From Treponema sp. (GTDB lineage Bacteria > Spirochaetota > Spirochaetia > Treponematales > Breznakiellaceae): a DNA stretch of 64,000 nucleotides. Position numbers and translations under genes: made by a program. The DNA lies in NCBI GenBank assembly GCA_009784935.1, contig WQXI01000009.1, positions 1-64,000 of the forward strand, written 5' to 3'. The stretch's first letter is position 1, and the number at the start of each line of letters is the position of its first letter. Positions 15,445 to 23,893 of this stretch are shown here, in pieces. The notes under the pieces are model-generated. The model worked only from the letters and a program-made list of their open reading frames with translations. It did not search any database and was not told where the DNA came from.

Positions 15445-15453
15445 ATTATATCA
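15445..15453 (-). promoter_or_regulatory. extended -10 promoter of rsmE, leaderless geometry
   Basis: Minus-strand TG-A-TATAAT (15453-15445), then six bases to the GTG at 15438. No -35 match at normal spacing, consistent with an extended -10 promoter. Any -35 region would lie inside the divergent gene. Confidence 0.6.
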
Positions 15454-15460
15454 AATAATT

Positions 15461-16810
15461 ATGAAAACAGCCATAAAAGCAGCTATTTCCTCTTTACTGG
15501 CGTTTATTATATTGTCATGTGCAACCGCTCCTAACGAGTACAGGGAAGTTGATACTGCCGCTGGACAAGCTGATTTTACATCAGCAGTCGAAGCCATCAG
15601 GAGAGGCCAGAATAGAAGAAGGGCGCTTTACCCCGAAAGAAACGCTGTTCAATTATTTCTTGACAAGGGGCTTTTAGAATTTTATGCCGGAAACTACGAA
15701 GCTTCTTCTGCCGATTTACAAAATGCCGAACGCCTTATCGAAGAAGCCTATACCAAAAGTATAACAGAAGGATTTTTCACTTATATATTAAACGATAATT
15801 CCAGGCAGTATCCCGGAGAAGATTTTGAAAATATATATCTAAATATTTTTAACGCGTTAAATTATTACAATAGGGGCGACTTAGAGGGCGCATTGGTAGA
15901 AATCAGAAAACTAAGCCAGACAGGCGGCAAACTTGATATGCTTGCAAGACGGTATGAATATACAGACCCTTCTACGGGAGCGAGCCTTCAGGATTCGCTT
16001 CAGAGAGAAACCGGCATAAGTCAGCTTCCTGATACAAAGTCTGTAAACTTTTCTAACTCTGCTCTTGCCCGTTACCTTGGCGCTCTTTTTTATCAGGCAG
16101 AAGGAAATCTTGACAGCGCGCGTATTGAGTTTAATCAGGTTCACCGCGCTTTTAGAACAAACAGCAGTATTTACCGCCACAATGTTCCAAACGCTGTAGA
16201 AGAAGCCCGCAATGTTACTGCGCAGACTGCAAGATTAAATGTAATTTGCTTTACAGGATTATCTCCGATAAAACAGGAGCAGCTTGTCATGCATTATCTT
16301 CCGTTTAGACATCCTGTTCTGGCGATCTCTGCATTTAAGCTTCCGGTATTAACAAGAAGACCAAGTTTAATTACAAAAATCGAAGTCATAGTACAAGGCG
16401 AAGACGGCTTTTATCTCGAATTGCTCGAAGATATGGGTTTAGTAATAGAAGAAACATATAATGCGAGATTTTCCAGTATTCTATTAAAAACATATATCCG
16501 TACCATTATAAAATACGCTGTTGCTGATATTGCGGCTTCAGAAGCTGCAAGACAAGGCGGCGAACTTAGCGGGCTTTTAATCGCACTGGCGGCAAGAACT
16601 GCATTAGACGCTTCGGAAAGAGCAGATACCAGAATGTCCCGTTTTATTCCCAACAGGGCTTATATAGGCGGAATCAATCTTGACCCGGGAACATATTCGG
16701 TTATAATTAACTATTATCAGGGTGATAATATTTTATCTTTTGATTCATTCCCTGACGTTGTCGTAGACAGCGGCAGATTGAATCTTTTAAATGCTGTAAA
16801 TTTAAGGTAG
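15461..16810 (+). CDS. COG3014-like lipoprotein
   Basis: 449 residues. The lipobox is ILSC (cysteine near residue 20). The N-terminal part is TPR-like (LDKGLLEFYAGNYEASSADL; ALNYYNRGDLEGALVEI; ALFYQAEGNLDSARIEFNQV); the C-terminal part is a beta-rich domain. I recall this architecture as COG3014, often next to LpoB-type genes, as here (12 bases to the next ATG). That suggests a periplasmic partner in cell-wall synthesis control, by inference only. The start has no Shine-Dalgarno site; possible -10 elements are TATCAT (15441-15446) or TATATC (15447-15452). Confidence 0.75.
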   Translation: MKTAIKAAISSLLAFIILSCATAPNEYREVDTAAGQADFTSAVEAIRRGQNRRRALYPERNAVQLFLDKGLLEFYAGNYEASSADLQNAERLIEEAYTKSITEGFFTYILNDNSRQYPGEDFENIYLNIFNALNYYNRGDLEGALVEIRKLSQTGGKLDMLARRYEYTDPSTGASLQDSLQRETGISQLPDTKSVNFSNSALARYLGALFYQAEGNLDSARIEFNQVHRAFRTNSSIYRHNVPNAVEEARNVTAQTARLNVICFTGLSPIKQEQLVMHYLPFRHPVLAISAFKLPVLTRRPSLITKIEVIVQGEDGFYLELLEDMGLVIEETYNARFSSILLKTYIRTIIKYAVADIAASEAARQGGELSGLLIALAARTALDASERADTRMSRFIPNRAYIGGINLDPGTYSVIINYYQGDNILSFDSFPDVVVDSGRLNLLNAVNLR

Positions 16811-16822
16811 GAGATATTAATT

Positions 16823-17419
16823 ATGAAAAAATTATTAATTTTATTGACAGGCGTTTTATTGCTTTGCGCATGCAAAACAACAGTTGACAGGGTAGCGCCC
16901 GGAACTGAACCGGATTTGAGCGGCTTCTGGAATGCCAGAGATGTAAGAATTGTCTGCGAATCGCTGATTAATGACTGCCTTTCCAGTCCTAGAGTTGAGC
17001 AGGCGATAAGAGCGGCGGGAAACAGAAAGCCAACTGTTATTGTAGGCAGATTCAGAAACGAAAGCAGCGAACATATTGATACTGCGATTATATCTTCGAT
17101 TATGGAAAACGTAATTTTTAACAGCGGCAAACTTGACTTTGTCGCAGGCGGAGATACAAGAAGCGATATTCGAACAGAAAGGCAGGAACAGCAAAGTCAT
17201 GCAAGCGAAGAAACTGCCGCTCGTCTTGGCAGAGAAATTGGAGCGGATTTTATGCTGACAGGTTCTGTAAGAACAATCGTTGACAGAGAAGGCAACCGCA
17301 GTGTAAGAACATACTTTGTTTCGGCAGAACTCACAAGCATAGAAACCAACGCAAGAATGTGGATGGGGCAGAATAACGAAATTACAAAAGTTGTTGTAAG
17401 GCCGAACAACAGATTATAA
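16823..17419 (+). CDS. LpoB-like lipoprotein (PBP activator family)
   Basis: 198 residues. Lipobox LLCAC, then a short linker and a conserved domain starting DLSGFWNARDVRIVCESLI, with KPTVIVGRFRNESSEHID and GADFMLTGSVRTI. This matches the LpoB/YcfM family; in E. coli LpoB activates the peptidoglycan synthase PBP1b from the outer membrane. Whether this homologue does so is inferred. GGAG lies about 10 bases before the ATG. Second gene of a pair with the COG3014-like lipoprotein. Confidence 0.8.
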   Translation: MKKLLILLTGVLLLCACKTTVDRVAPGTEPDLSGFWNARDVRIVCESLINDCLSSPRVEQAIRAAGNRKPTVIVGRFRNESSEHIDTAIISSIMENVIFNSGKLDFVAGGDTRSDIRTERQEQQSHASEETAARLGREIGADFMLTGSVRTIVDREGNRSVRTYFVSAELTSIETNARMWMGQNNEITKVVVRPNNRL

Positions 17420-17438
17420 ACTGCAAAGACAGTTATAA
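17414..17438. terminator. weak bidirectional hairpin between convergent genes
   Basis: TTATAAACTG (17414-17423) and CAGTTATAA (17430-17438) pair with one bulge around loop CAAAGA, flanked by A- and T-rich bases. It spans the 13-base gap between the LpoB-like and cyclase-like genes and both stop codons. Confidence 0.35.
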
Positions 17439-19613
17439 AAACTCATAAAAAGTCTCATCATGCAAAGCGCCGACTTTTCTTGGCGAGCCTTTGGATTCGA
17501 TTTTTTCACGGACAGTACCTGTTATAAGTGCCCGTTTTTTATACCGCGCTGTTTTTGAAACCAGTATTCTTGCGCGTACTGCAGGCCGTCCGCTTACGGA
17601 GAATCCTGTTTCCGGCGACCATGAAAAAGAACATTCACCGGCATCAATGCCAAAACGCCAGGAAATTTTATCGTTTTCTAAAAGCTGCCTGACCAATGCG
17701 CATGCTTTATCTACAGGATGGTAAGTTCCAATTAGCTCGCCGTTTTCTTTTCTGTATTTTGCTAAAATCGGCTTTAGTTCCAGCGGTGAGCCAAAACATG
17801 CAATTATCGTATCTCCCTCATAACCTGCAATGACAGCGCCTGCGTTAAAAAGGGCTCTTTTTGCCATTGTATAAAAATTTCTTTTAATTTTTCCGGCATC
17901 CCAAAGACGCAGGCTTCCTTCATTGTCTTCCCTGCCGAATAAATTAATATCTTTTATTGCGATAACGGCGGCAAATGCCGTATTTACTTCTGTAAGTCCC
18001 GGTCTTCCCGAATCAATTAAACTTTGCAGTATATTTTTCGGCACTGCCGCCTTATAAGCCGATCTAAAACTTAATGCCCTGTAATTTAAATAAATACTCT
18101 TGCACATAAAAACCGCAAGCGTTCCGGTTAAGGCAGAAGCAAAAACTACTATTGGGTCTATCCAGTAAGAGTACATTATAAAAAATCCGCTGAACCCAAT
18201 AAAAGATATTATACTAAGAGCGCTGCCTATCCCTAAAATTAAAAAAGGACGAAGCATAAAAACAAATAATAAAATAATTAACGAAACTGCGATTGACCAA
18301 AAAAGCGCATAGTATCTGCTTACAGGTTTTACATGGCTTTTAGCCGTCAAAAGCGAATTTACAATTAACGCGCTGTATTCCGCGTTTAATTCCGGTCCCA
18401 TCACACAGAGCGACGCATTTAATTCGTTTTTTAATTCTTCATAAATAACCGATAATTCTGCGTATATATCGTTCATTGATTCGAATAATTCTTTTAGTTC
18501 ATCTCTTCTGCCGATTAACCGCGCAAGCTCTCTTGCATTGGCAGGATCTGTATCTGAGATTCTTTCTTCATATTCATTAATAAGAAGCGTATCAACGCCG
18601 CTTTTTAAAAAATCATTTAAATACCTATAATAATCAGAACGAGCCTGCACCCATGCAAGGCGGCTGCCGCTGTCAGGTGACATTAATAATTCGTTTAAAA
18701 GGGATAACGCGTTTTCTCCATAAAATAACGGAATCCTTTCCGGGCTTGTTTTAGAAAAAGCTCCAGCCTCTAAAGAAACTGCCAGAAGGTTTAATAATTC
18801 TCTGTCTTTTTCTTCGTATTCACGGAACAGTCCGATATCCAAACGCCGGAACAAAGAGCCGCCCATCGCGATTATATTGCCGTCATTATCAAGATTAATA
18901 CCAATATCTTTACCGTCATTTCCTCTGAGCCATAAAATTCTGTTTAACCCCGAAGTTTCTATCTGCGAAAGAGCATAACGCTCTTTTAAGTTTTCATAAA
19001 CCGGATGTTCAAAATCTCCGTCTATAGGTTTTACTCGTCTTAGCTTTCCGTCGGCATCCGCCTGCACTCTTGTGTATCCATCCAAAAAATTGCCGAAAAC
19101 AGCGACAGAACGAATCATGTCTTCGTCCCTGTCAACTAAAGCAGTAATCAATCTGTCTCTTCCCTGCTCTGTTAATTCAACAAGTCTTTCTACAAATAGA
19201 GGAGCTTGTTGGGGTGATACAGAACCCAAACGGATTCCTTCGAATAAATTGCGAATATTAGAACCCGCAAGCTGATATTCTTCTATAAAGCGTCTGCGGA
19301 TTTCTGATTCGGTAATTGTAATCGGAGACATAGCCGGAGACATCCTGCCTGTCAGAATTAGTTTTGACGACTGCATTTCGGTCAGGGTCATAAGCGCCGA
19401 AAAGAAATCACTGCCTTCTATGTACTCATCGGTATCGATTATAAGTATATCTCTGGAAACAGGGGGTGATTTCCGGTTCAATAAAAAATCATAATGCAGT
19501 CCTAGTTTTGGACCTGAAAAAATATAGTTTAAAAGAAGCGCTGTCCCCACAGAGAGTAAAACACCGGCAAGAAGCATAAATAATGAGTTTTTCAGCGATA
19601 CAAACGCAGGCAT
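17433..19613 (-). CDS. CHASE2-like sensor with class III cyclase-like domain
   Basis: 726 residues from the ATG at 19613. A longer frame to 19715 would overlap uxaC and its promoter. An N-terminal membrane segment precedes a large extracytoplasmic region resembling CHASE2 (DILIIDTDEYIEGSDFFSAL). Two or three membrane helices follow (about 435-500), then a C-terminal domain like adenylate/guanylate cyclases. Visible cyclase features are KDINLFG (metal Asp), GDTIIACFG (second Asp) and GIDAGECSFSW...SGRPAVRARILVS. The usual FADIxxFT and xNxAAR segments are altered, so activity is uncertain. A T. pallidum cyclase-like gene lies near its P83/100 gene, as here. Confidence 0.75.
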   Translation of the reverse strand: MPAFVSLKNSLFMLLAGVLLSVGTALLLNYIFSGPKLGLHYDFLLNRKSPPVSRDILIIDTDEYIEGSDFFSALMTLTEMQSSKLILTGRMSPAMSPITITESEIRRRFIEEYQLAGSNIRNLFEGIRLGSVSPQQAPLFVERLVELTEQGRDRLITALVDRDEDMIRSVAVFGNFLDGYTRVQADADGKLRRVKPIDGDFEHPVYENLKERYALSQIETSGLNRILWLRGNDGKDIGINLDNDGNIIAMGGSLFRRLDIGLFREYEEKDRELLNLLAVSLEAGAFSKTSPERIPLFYGENALSLLNELLMSPDSGSRLAWVQARSDYYRYLNDFLKSGVDTLLINEYEERISDTDPANARELARLIGRRDELKELFESMNDIYAELSVIYEELKNELNASLCVMGPELNAEYSALIVNSLLTAKSHVKPVSRYYALFWSIAVSLIILLFVFMLRPFLILGIGSALSIISFIGFSGFFIMYSYWIDPIVVFASALTGTLAVFMCKSIYLNYRALSFRSAYKAAVPKNILQSLIDSGRPGLTEVNTAFAAVIAIKDINLFGREDNEGSLRLWDAGKIKRNFYTMAKRALFNAGAVIAGYEGDTIIACFGSPLELKPILAKYRKENGELIGTYHPVDKACALVRQLLENDKISWRFGIDAGECSFSWSPETGFSVSGRPAVRARILVSKTARYKKRALITGTVREKIESKGSPRKVGALHDETFYEFL

Positions 19614-19632
19614 ATTTAAATTTATGCTATTA

Positions 19633-19641
19633 TGATATAAT
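19633..19641 (+). promoter_or_regulatory. extended -10 promoter of uxaC
   Basis: TGATATAAT at 19633-19641, giving a leader of about 55 bases before the ATG at 19703. No clear -35. On the minus strand the weak set TTGTAA-N16-ATAAAT ends six bases before the opposing ATG at 19613. Confidence 0.5.
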
Positions 19642-19702
19642 TTACAAGATAGAGACTGAAAAACATGGATAGACATATATAGAATTGGGTATGGAGGAGA
19701 AT

Positions 19703-21136
19703 ATGGCAAGATCATTTATGGATAAGGATTTTCTGCTGGAAACCGAAACATCGCAAATGCTTTATAAAGCCGCCGAAAAAGAACCTATCTTTGACTATCA
19801 CTGCCATCTTATACCTTCTCAGATAGCAGAAAACAAGCAAATGAACGATCTCTGCGATGCTTGGCTTTCCGGCGATCATTATAAATGGCGCATGATACGC
19901 GCGATGGGTTTTAATGAAAAATATATTACAGGCGATGCTCCGGCATACGAAAAATATCTTGCATGGTCTAAAACTCTAGAAAACCTTATTGGCAGTCCTT
20001 TGTATCATTGGACACATCTGGAATTACAACGCTACTTTAATATTTATGAGCCGTTAACAGAAAAAAGCGCTCCCGGTATTTGGGAAAAAGCAAATACAAT
20101 GCTTTCGACTCAGCAATTATCGGTAAAAGGAATATTCGAAAGCCAGAACATTTATGCTGTTGGCACCACTGACGACCCAATTGATTCGCTCGAATACCAC
20201 AAAGCGATTGCCGATGGAACAGCGCCTATAGGAAAAATTAATACAAAAGTAATTCCGTCTTTTAGGCCGGATAAAGCGCTGGATTTAACTGCTGGAGATT
20301 TTACCGAATATATTTATTCCCTCTCTGCGGCAAGCGGAATAAATATAAAAACCATGGATGATGTTCTTTGCGCTCTAGAAAACAGGCTTGATTTTTTTAT
20401 ATCTATGGGCTGCCGCGCAAGCGATCATGCCCTTGAGTATGTTCCTTACCTCGAAACTTCATTAAAACATACAAACAATGCCTTTAAAAAAGCATTATCA
20501 GGAAAACATGTTTCTGTCGAAGAAACCGATGCGTATAAAACTATAATGCTGGCTTCATTGGCAGATCTTTATTCCAAACGTAACATTGTCATGCAACTGC
20601 ACCTTTCTGTTATACGCAATGTTAATACAAAAATGCTTTTTAAAACAGGAATAAACACAGGCTTTGACGCTGTTAACGACAAAAAACTTGCAGAGAACTT
20701 AAGCTCTCTCCTTGATCTTATGGAACTTGTTTGTTTTGATAACGGGCTTCCTAAAACAATTCTTTATTCCCTAAACCCAAAAGACTACTATCCGATTGCG
20801 ACAATAATGGGAGGGTTTCAGGGTTCCGGCAAGGCAGAAATGAAATGCGCCGGAAAAATGCAGCTTGGTTCTGCATGGTGGTTCTGCGACAACAGAGACG
20901 GCATGGAAGAACAAATACGCGTTCTTGCAAACCTTGGCATGCTTCCGGCTTTTATTGGAATGCTGACAGACAGCAGAAGTTTTCTTTCGTTTCCGCGTCA
21001 TGAATACTTTCGGCGGATTTTATGCAATATAATCGGCAAGTGGGTAGAAAACGGCGAGTATCCAAACGACACGCAAAAACTGGAAAACATTGTGCGGGAT
21101 ATTTCGTTCGGCAACGCAAAAAGATATTTTGAATAA
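19703..21136 (+). CDS. uxaC: uronate isomerase
   Basis: 477 residues from the ATG at 19703, chosen because GGAGGAG ends three bases before it. Interconverts glucuronate/fructuronate or galacturonate/tagaturonate, the first step of hexuronate breakdown. The amidohydrolase metal motif HCHL appears early (FDYHCHLIPSQIAENK), followed by the UxaC-specific FNIYEPL, TTDDP and PSFRPDKA motifs, and a C-terminal LTDSRSFLSFPRHEYFRRILC. It faces kdgK, a later step in the pathway, with 52 bases between the stops. Confidence 0.95.
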   Translation: MARSFMDKDFLLETETSQMLYKAAEKEPIFDYHCHLIPSQIAENKQMNDLCDAWLSGDHYKWRMIRAMGFNEKYITGDAPAYEKYLAWSKTLENLIGSPLYHWTHLELQRYFNIYEPLTEKSAPGIWEKANTMLSTQQLSVKGIFESQNIYAVGTTDDPIDSLEYHKAIADGTAPIGKINTKVIPSFRPDKALDLTAGDFTEYIYSLSAASGINIKTMDDVLCALENRLDFFISMGCRASDHALEYVPYLETSLKHTNNAFKKALSGKHVSVEETDAYKTIMLASLADLYSKRNIVMQLHLSVIRNVNTKMLFKTGINTGFDAVNDKKLAENLSSLLDLMELVCFDNGLPKTILYSLNPKDYYPIATIMGGFQGSGKAEMKCAGKMQLGSAWWFCDNRDGMEEQIRVLANLGMLPAFIGMLTDSRSFLSFPRHEYFRRILCNIIGKWVENGEYPNDTQKLENIVRDISFGNAKRYFE

Positions 21137-21143
21137 AAGAAGA

Positions 21144-21174
21144 TTAACCACAGAGGACACGGAGGAACACAGAG
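21144..21174. repeat. CCACAGAGGACAC-type dispersed repeat
   Basis: TTAACCACAGAGGACACGG and the following GAACACAGAG between uxaC and kdgK. A related copy is at 23799-23830. This kind of CACAGAG repeat is common between genes in many unrelated bacterial genomes; I know of no assigned function. Confidence 0.7.
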
Positions 21175-21190
21175 AAAAATATATATTTTT
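21175..21190. terminator. AT-rich palindrome between uxaC and kdgK
   Basis: AAAAATATATATTTTT is a 16-base palindrome that gives an A-U hairpin and T-run on either strand, just before the kdgK stop. As a terminator it would be weak. Confidence 0.35.
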
Positions 21191-22301
21191 ATCTTTGTAT
21201 TCTTGCGGAGCCGCCTTTTGCAAACGCTTCTACCTGCTCCAAATTAAACATCGAAGTATCTCCGGGTGTAGTTGTCAAAAGCGCGCCGTGCGCCCAGCCA
21301 AGATTTAAAGCTTCCTGCGGTTGTTTGCCTGACATTAGACCATAAAATAATCCTGAAGCAAAACCGTCGCCGCCGCCTACTCTGTCGTAAACGTCAAGCT
21401 CACAAGCCGGCGCTTGATATGTTTTTCCGTCAAGCCAAAGTACCGCGCTCCATGTGTGACGGTTTGTCGAATGAACTTCGCGCATTGTTGTCGCAACAGC
21501 TTTAATATTCGGAAAATCTTTAACTGCGTTTTCTATCATTTTAAAAAATGCCGAAGGATCTAGTTCGCCTTTTGCTTCGACATCCTGTCCTTTTAAACCA
21601 AGTCCTTTTTGCAGATCTTCTTCGTTGCCGACAAGCACATCTACATTACTTACAATCTTGCGGAGTGTTTTTGCAGCTTCTTCGCTCGCCTGCGCTGCGC
21701 TTTTACCCTGTTCTTCCGCTACTATTGTCCAAAGTTTTGCACGGTAGTTTAAATCGAAAGAAACAATTGCGCCCGCTTTTTTTGCAGCTCGCATTGCCTC
21801 TATTACAAGTTCGCTCGTTGTGGGAGAAAGCGCGCTGAAAATTCCGCCGGAGTGAAACCATCTTACGCCCTTTTTAAAAATTGCGTCCCAATCAAAACTG
21901 CCCGGCTTTAACTGCTGAGCCGCTTCGTTGGAACGGTTATAAAATACTACAGGCGCGCGTACACCTTGCCCGCGGTCGCTCCACACGATTGCCATATTGG
22001 GACCGCGTACGCCATCATGTTCAAAACGTTTAAAATATGGAGTAACGCCCGCTTTTTGCACTGCATATTCTACTCTGCGGCCTATCGGGTAATTAACCAT
22101 GGCGCTTGCGATTGCAGTTTTTAAGCCAAAACAAGTAGACAAGTTTGTGGCAACATTATACTCACCGCCCGAAACATGAAGCAAATATTCGTTTGCTTCT
22201 GCAAAAGGAATAATCCCCGGATCAAGCCTTGTTACAAGCGCGCCAAGCGCCAAAAGATCATGCGCCTTTCCGTCAGCGGAAGGAATTGTTAATACTGCCA
22301 T
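21189..22301 (-). CDS. kdgK: 2-keto-3-deoxygluconate kinase (PfkB family)
   Basis: 370 residues. A PfkB/ribokinase-fold sugar kinase: the substrate-side GGEYNVATNLS is at 45-55 and the C-terminal signature DRVGGGDGFASG is at 306-317, with catalytic base Asp312. Length and the GRRVEYAVQKAGV / GVRGPNMAIVWSDRG segments fit 2-keto-3-deoxygluconate kinases, the step after uronate isomerisation and dehydration. The convergent uxaC supports this. AGAGGTGG precedes the ATG. It follows birA by 26 bases, so birA-kdgK may be one transcript. Confidence 0.88.
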   Translation of the reverse strand: MAVLTIPSADGKAHDLLALGALVTRLDPGIIPFAEANEYLLHVSGGEYNVATNLSTCFGLKTAIASAMVNYPIGRRVEYAVQKAGVTPYFKRFEHDGVRGPNMAIVWSDRGQGVRAPVVFYNRSNEAAQQLKPGSFDWDAIFKKGVRWFHSGGIFSALSPTTSELVIEAMRAAKKAGAIVSFDLNYRAKLWTIVAEEQGKSAAQASEEAAKTLRKIVSNVDVLVGNEEDLQKGLGLKGQDVEAKGELDPSAFFKMIENAVKDFPNIKAVATTMREVHSTNRHTWSAVLWLDGKTYQAPACELDVYDRVGGGDGFASGLFYGLMSGKQPQEALNLGWAHGALLTTTPGDTSMFNLEQVEAFAKGGSARIQR

Positions 22302-22327
22302 ATCGCCACCTCTTAATAATAATTAAA

Positions 22328-23122
22328 TTAGTATACCACAAGTTCGCCGGTAATAAAAGACCGGGGTTCTTCTTTGTCTTTAGGAATTACCAAAAGCTCT
22401 CCGTTATCTCCAATGCCGAAAAGACAGCCTTTTATTTCTTTGCCTGAATCTGCACCGCCTTCGATAAAAGTAACTTGTTCGCCGATTTTGTACAGGCGCT
22501 TTTCTAACCGCGGCTTCCAGTTTTTTGCATACTCTGTATCCGGTTCATCATTTAATTCATCGTAAAGACGCATTAGTACTTTTTCCAGTAAAACAAACCT
22601 ATCATTTTTCTTAAAACTTAAACCTGCTGCAATAGCAATACTTACCGCTTTTTCCTGCAAGTGAGCCGAAAACTTTTTCTGCGCGACGTTAATTCCAATT
22701 CCAAGATGCACAGTTCCGCCGTCTGCTTCGCAAATGATTCCTGCCGCCTTTTTTGCACCTATCATTACATCGTTTGGCCATTTTACTTTTATGTTCCCTT
22801 GCAGTGAAGGAACAAAATCTTCGATTGCAAGAGAAACTGCCAGGCCAGCCCGTAAAGTAAGCGCAGGCGGTATATCATTAAAACTCGAATAACGAAGCAA
22901 CATTGTAAAAGGCAGATTTACGCCTTTTTGCATTTCCCATATTCGGTTTTTTCCCTTATCCAGCCCTCTGCCCCGCCCCGCATTTTGAAAATCCGCGGTA
23001 ATTACGGTTCCATGCGCTTTGCCTTCTGCTTCCAGCTTACGAGAAATATCCATAGTACTGGATACAGTATCCATATGAAAAACGGGTGCATTAAAAGGAT
23101 TACTCAAAGCTAAACTTTTCAT
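22328..23122 (-). CDS. birA: biotin--[acetyl-CoA carboxylase] ligase
   Basis: 264 residues from the ATG at 23122, preferred over an upstream TTG (23155) because GGGAAGAG lies directly before it. Attaches biotin to carboxylase subunits. Motifs: VSSTMDISRKLE, the adenylate-binding GRGRGLDKGKNRIW (biotin ligases have GRGRxGRxW), KWPNDVMI, and GIGINV. There is no N-terminal DNA-binding domain, so it is a class I ligase, not a repressor. The leader (about 23123-23174) contains a dispersed repeat (23131-23147). Confidence 0.92.
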   Translation of the reverse strand: MKSLALSNPFNAPVFHMDTVSSTMDISRKLEAEGKAHGTVITADFQNAGRGRGLDKGKNRIWEMQKGVNLPFTMLLRYSSFNDIPPALTLRAGLAVSLAIEDFVPSLQGNIKVKWPNDVMIGAKKAAGIICEADGGTVHLGIGINVAQKKFSAHLQEKAVSIAIAAGLSFKKNDRFVLLEKVLMRLYDELNDEPDTEYAKNWKPRLEKRLYKIGEQVTFIEGGADSGKEIKGCLFGIGDNGELLVIPKDKEEPRSFITGELVVY

Positions 23123-23130
23123 CTCTCTTC

Positions 23131-23147
23131 CCTTGGCGTTCTTGGCG
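23131..23147. repeat. CCTTGGCGTTCTTGGCG dispersed repeat in the birA leader
   Basis: CCTTGGCGTTCTTGGCG (minus strand CGCCAAGAACGCCAAGG) belongs to a class of short intergenic repeats seen in many bacterial genomes. The purines next to it (GGGAAGAG) form the birA ribosome site. Confidence 0.55.
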
Positions 23148-23179
23148 AGAGGCAACTGGAATAATTTCCCTCTCTATGC

Positions 23180-23209
23180 TATTATACCCTTATGAACATG
23201 GTGTGTCTT
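23180..23209. promoter_or_regulatory. interlocked divergent promoters of thrH and birA
   Basis: Plus strand TATTAT (23180-23185) ends six bases before the thrH ATG at 23192, with a poor -35 (TGGAAT, 23157-23162). Minus strand TATAAT (23186-23181) with AAGACA (23209-23204) at 17 bases serves birA. The two -10 elements occupy the same bases, so the promoters should exclude one another. Confidence 0.5.
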
Positions 23210-23794
23210 GACCTTGAAGGCGTTCTCGTACCGGAAATCTGGATTGAATTCTCAAAAGCAGCCGGTATTCCCGAGCTGAGCCGAACAACAAGGGATGAGC
23301 CGGATTACGATAAATTAATGAAGTTCCGCATTGAAATACTTAAAAATAACAATTTAAAACTCCCGGACATTCAAAAAGTTATATCAGGAATGGAACCGCT
23401 TCCCGGCGCCGTTGAATTTGCAAATTCAGTTCGCGAAAAAACACAGCTTGTTATTTTATCTGATACATTTGAACAATTTGCAAAACCACTAATGAAAAAG
23501 TTATCCTACCCCACGCTTTTTTGTAATTCGATTATTGCTGACAAAGACGGTACTATTATAGACTATGCCTTAAGACAGCCCGACGGAAAAAAAGAAGCAA
23601 TCAAAGCGTTTAAATCAATGAAAATGCGTATATTCGCGGCAGGCGATTCATTTAACGATTTAGCAATGATTAGAGAAGCAGACGCAGGCTGTCTCTTCTG
23701 TGCACCCGAGCAAATTAGAAAAGACTGCTCAGATTTAACATGTGTAGATACTTATAAAGACTTACTTGCCAAGATTAATACATTTTTAGATTAA
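23192..23794 (+). CDS. thrH: ThrH-type phosphoserine phosphatase/homoserine phosphotransferase
   Basis: 200 residues. The start LDLEGVLVPEIWIEFSKAAGI closely resembles Pseudomonas ThrH, a HAD-family enzyme that dephosphorylates phosphoserine and can pass phosphate to homoserine. The nucleophile is Asp7; the second acid is Glu9 (DLEG) in place of the usual HAD Asp, a ThrH trait. ILSDTFEQF and AAGDSFNDLAM are motifs II and IV. Stand-alone gene, divergent from birA, probably leaderless (no Shine-Dalgarno site; -10 six bases from the ATG). Confidence 0.93.
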   Translation: MNMVCLDLEGVLVPEIWIEFSKAAGIPELSRTTRDEPDYDKLMKFRIEILKNNNLKLPDIQKVISGMEPLPGAVEFANSVREKTQLVILSDTFEQFAKPLMKKLSYPTLFCNSIIADKDGTIIDYALRQPDGKKEAIKAFKSMKMRIFAAGDSFNDLAMIREADAGCLFCAPEQIRKDCSDLTCVDTYKDLLAKINTFLD

Positions 23795-23798
23795 GAAT

Positions 23799-23884
23799 TT
23801 AACCACAGAGTACACAGAGTTACACAGAGGAAGAGAAGAGAGCGTACAAAAACTCCAAGCAGCATTAGCTGCAGCCCTCTGTGG
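23799..23884. repeat. CACAGAG repeat element with inverted ends
   Basis: TTAACCACAGAGTACACAG and following CACAGAG copies (23799-23830). The outer CCACAGAG (23803-23810) pairs with CTCTGTGG (23877-23884). Inside, GCAGC (23859-23863) and GCTGC (23868-23872) form a small hairpin; on the minus strand a TTTTT follows nine bases later, possibly a weak end for the adhesin-era transcript. Confidence 0.6.
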
Positions 23885-23893
23885 TAAAAATTA

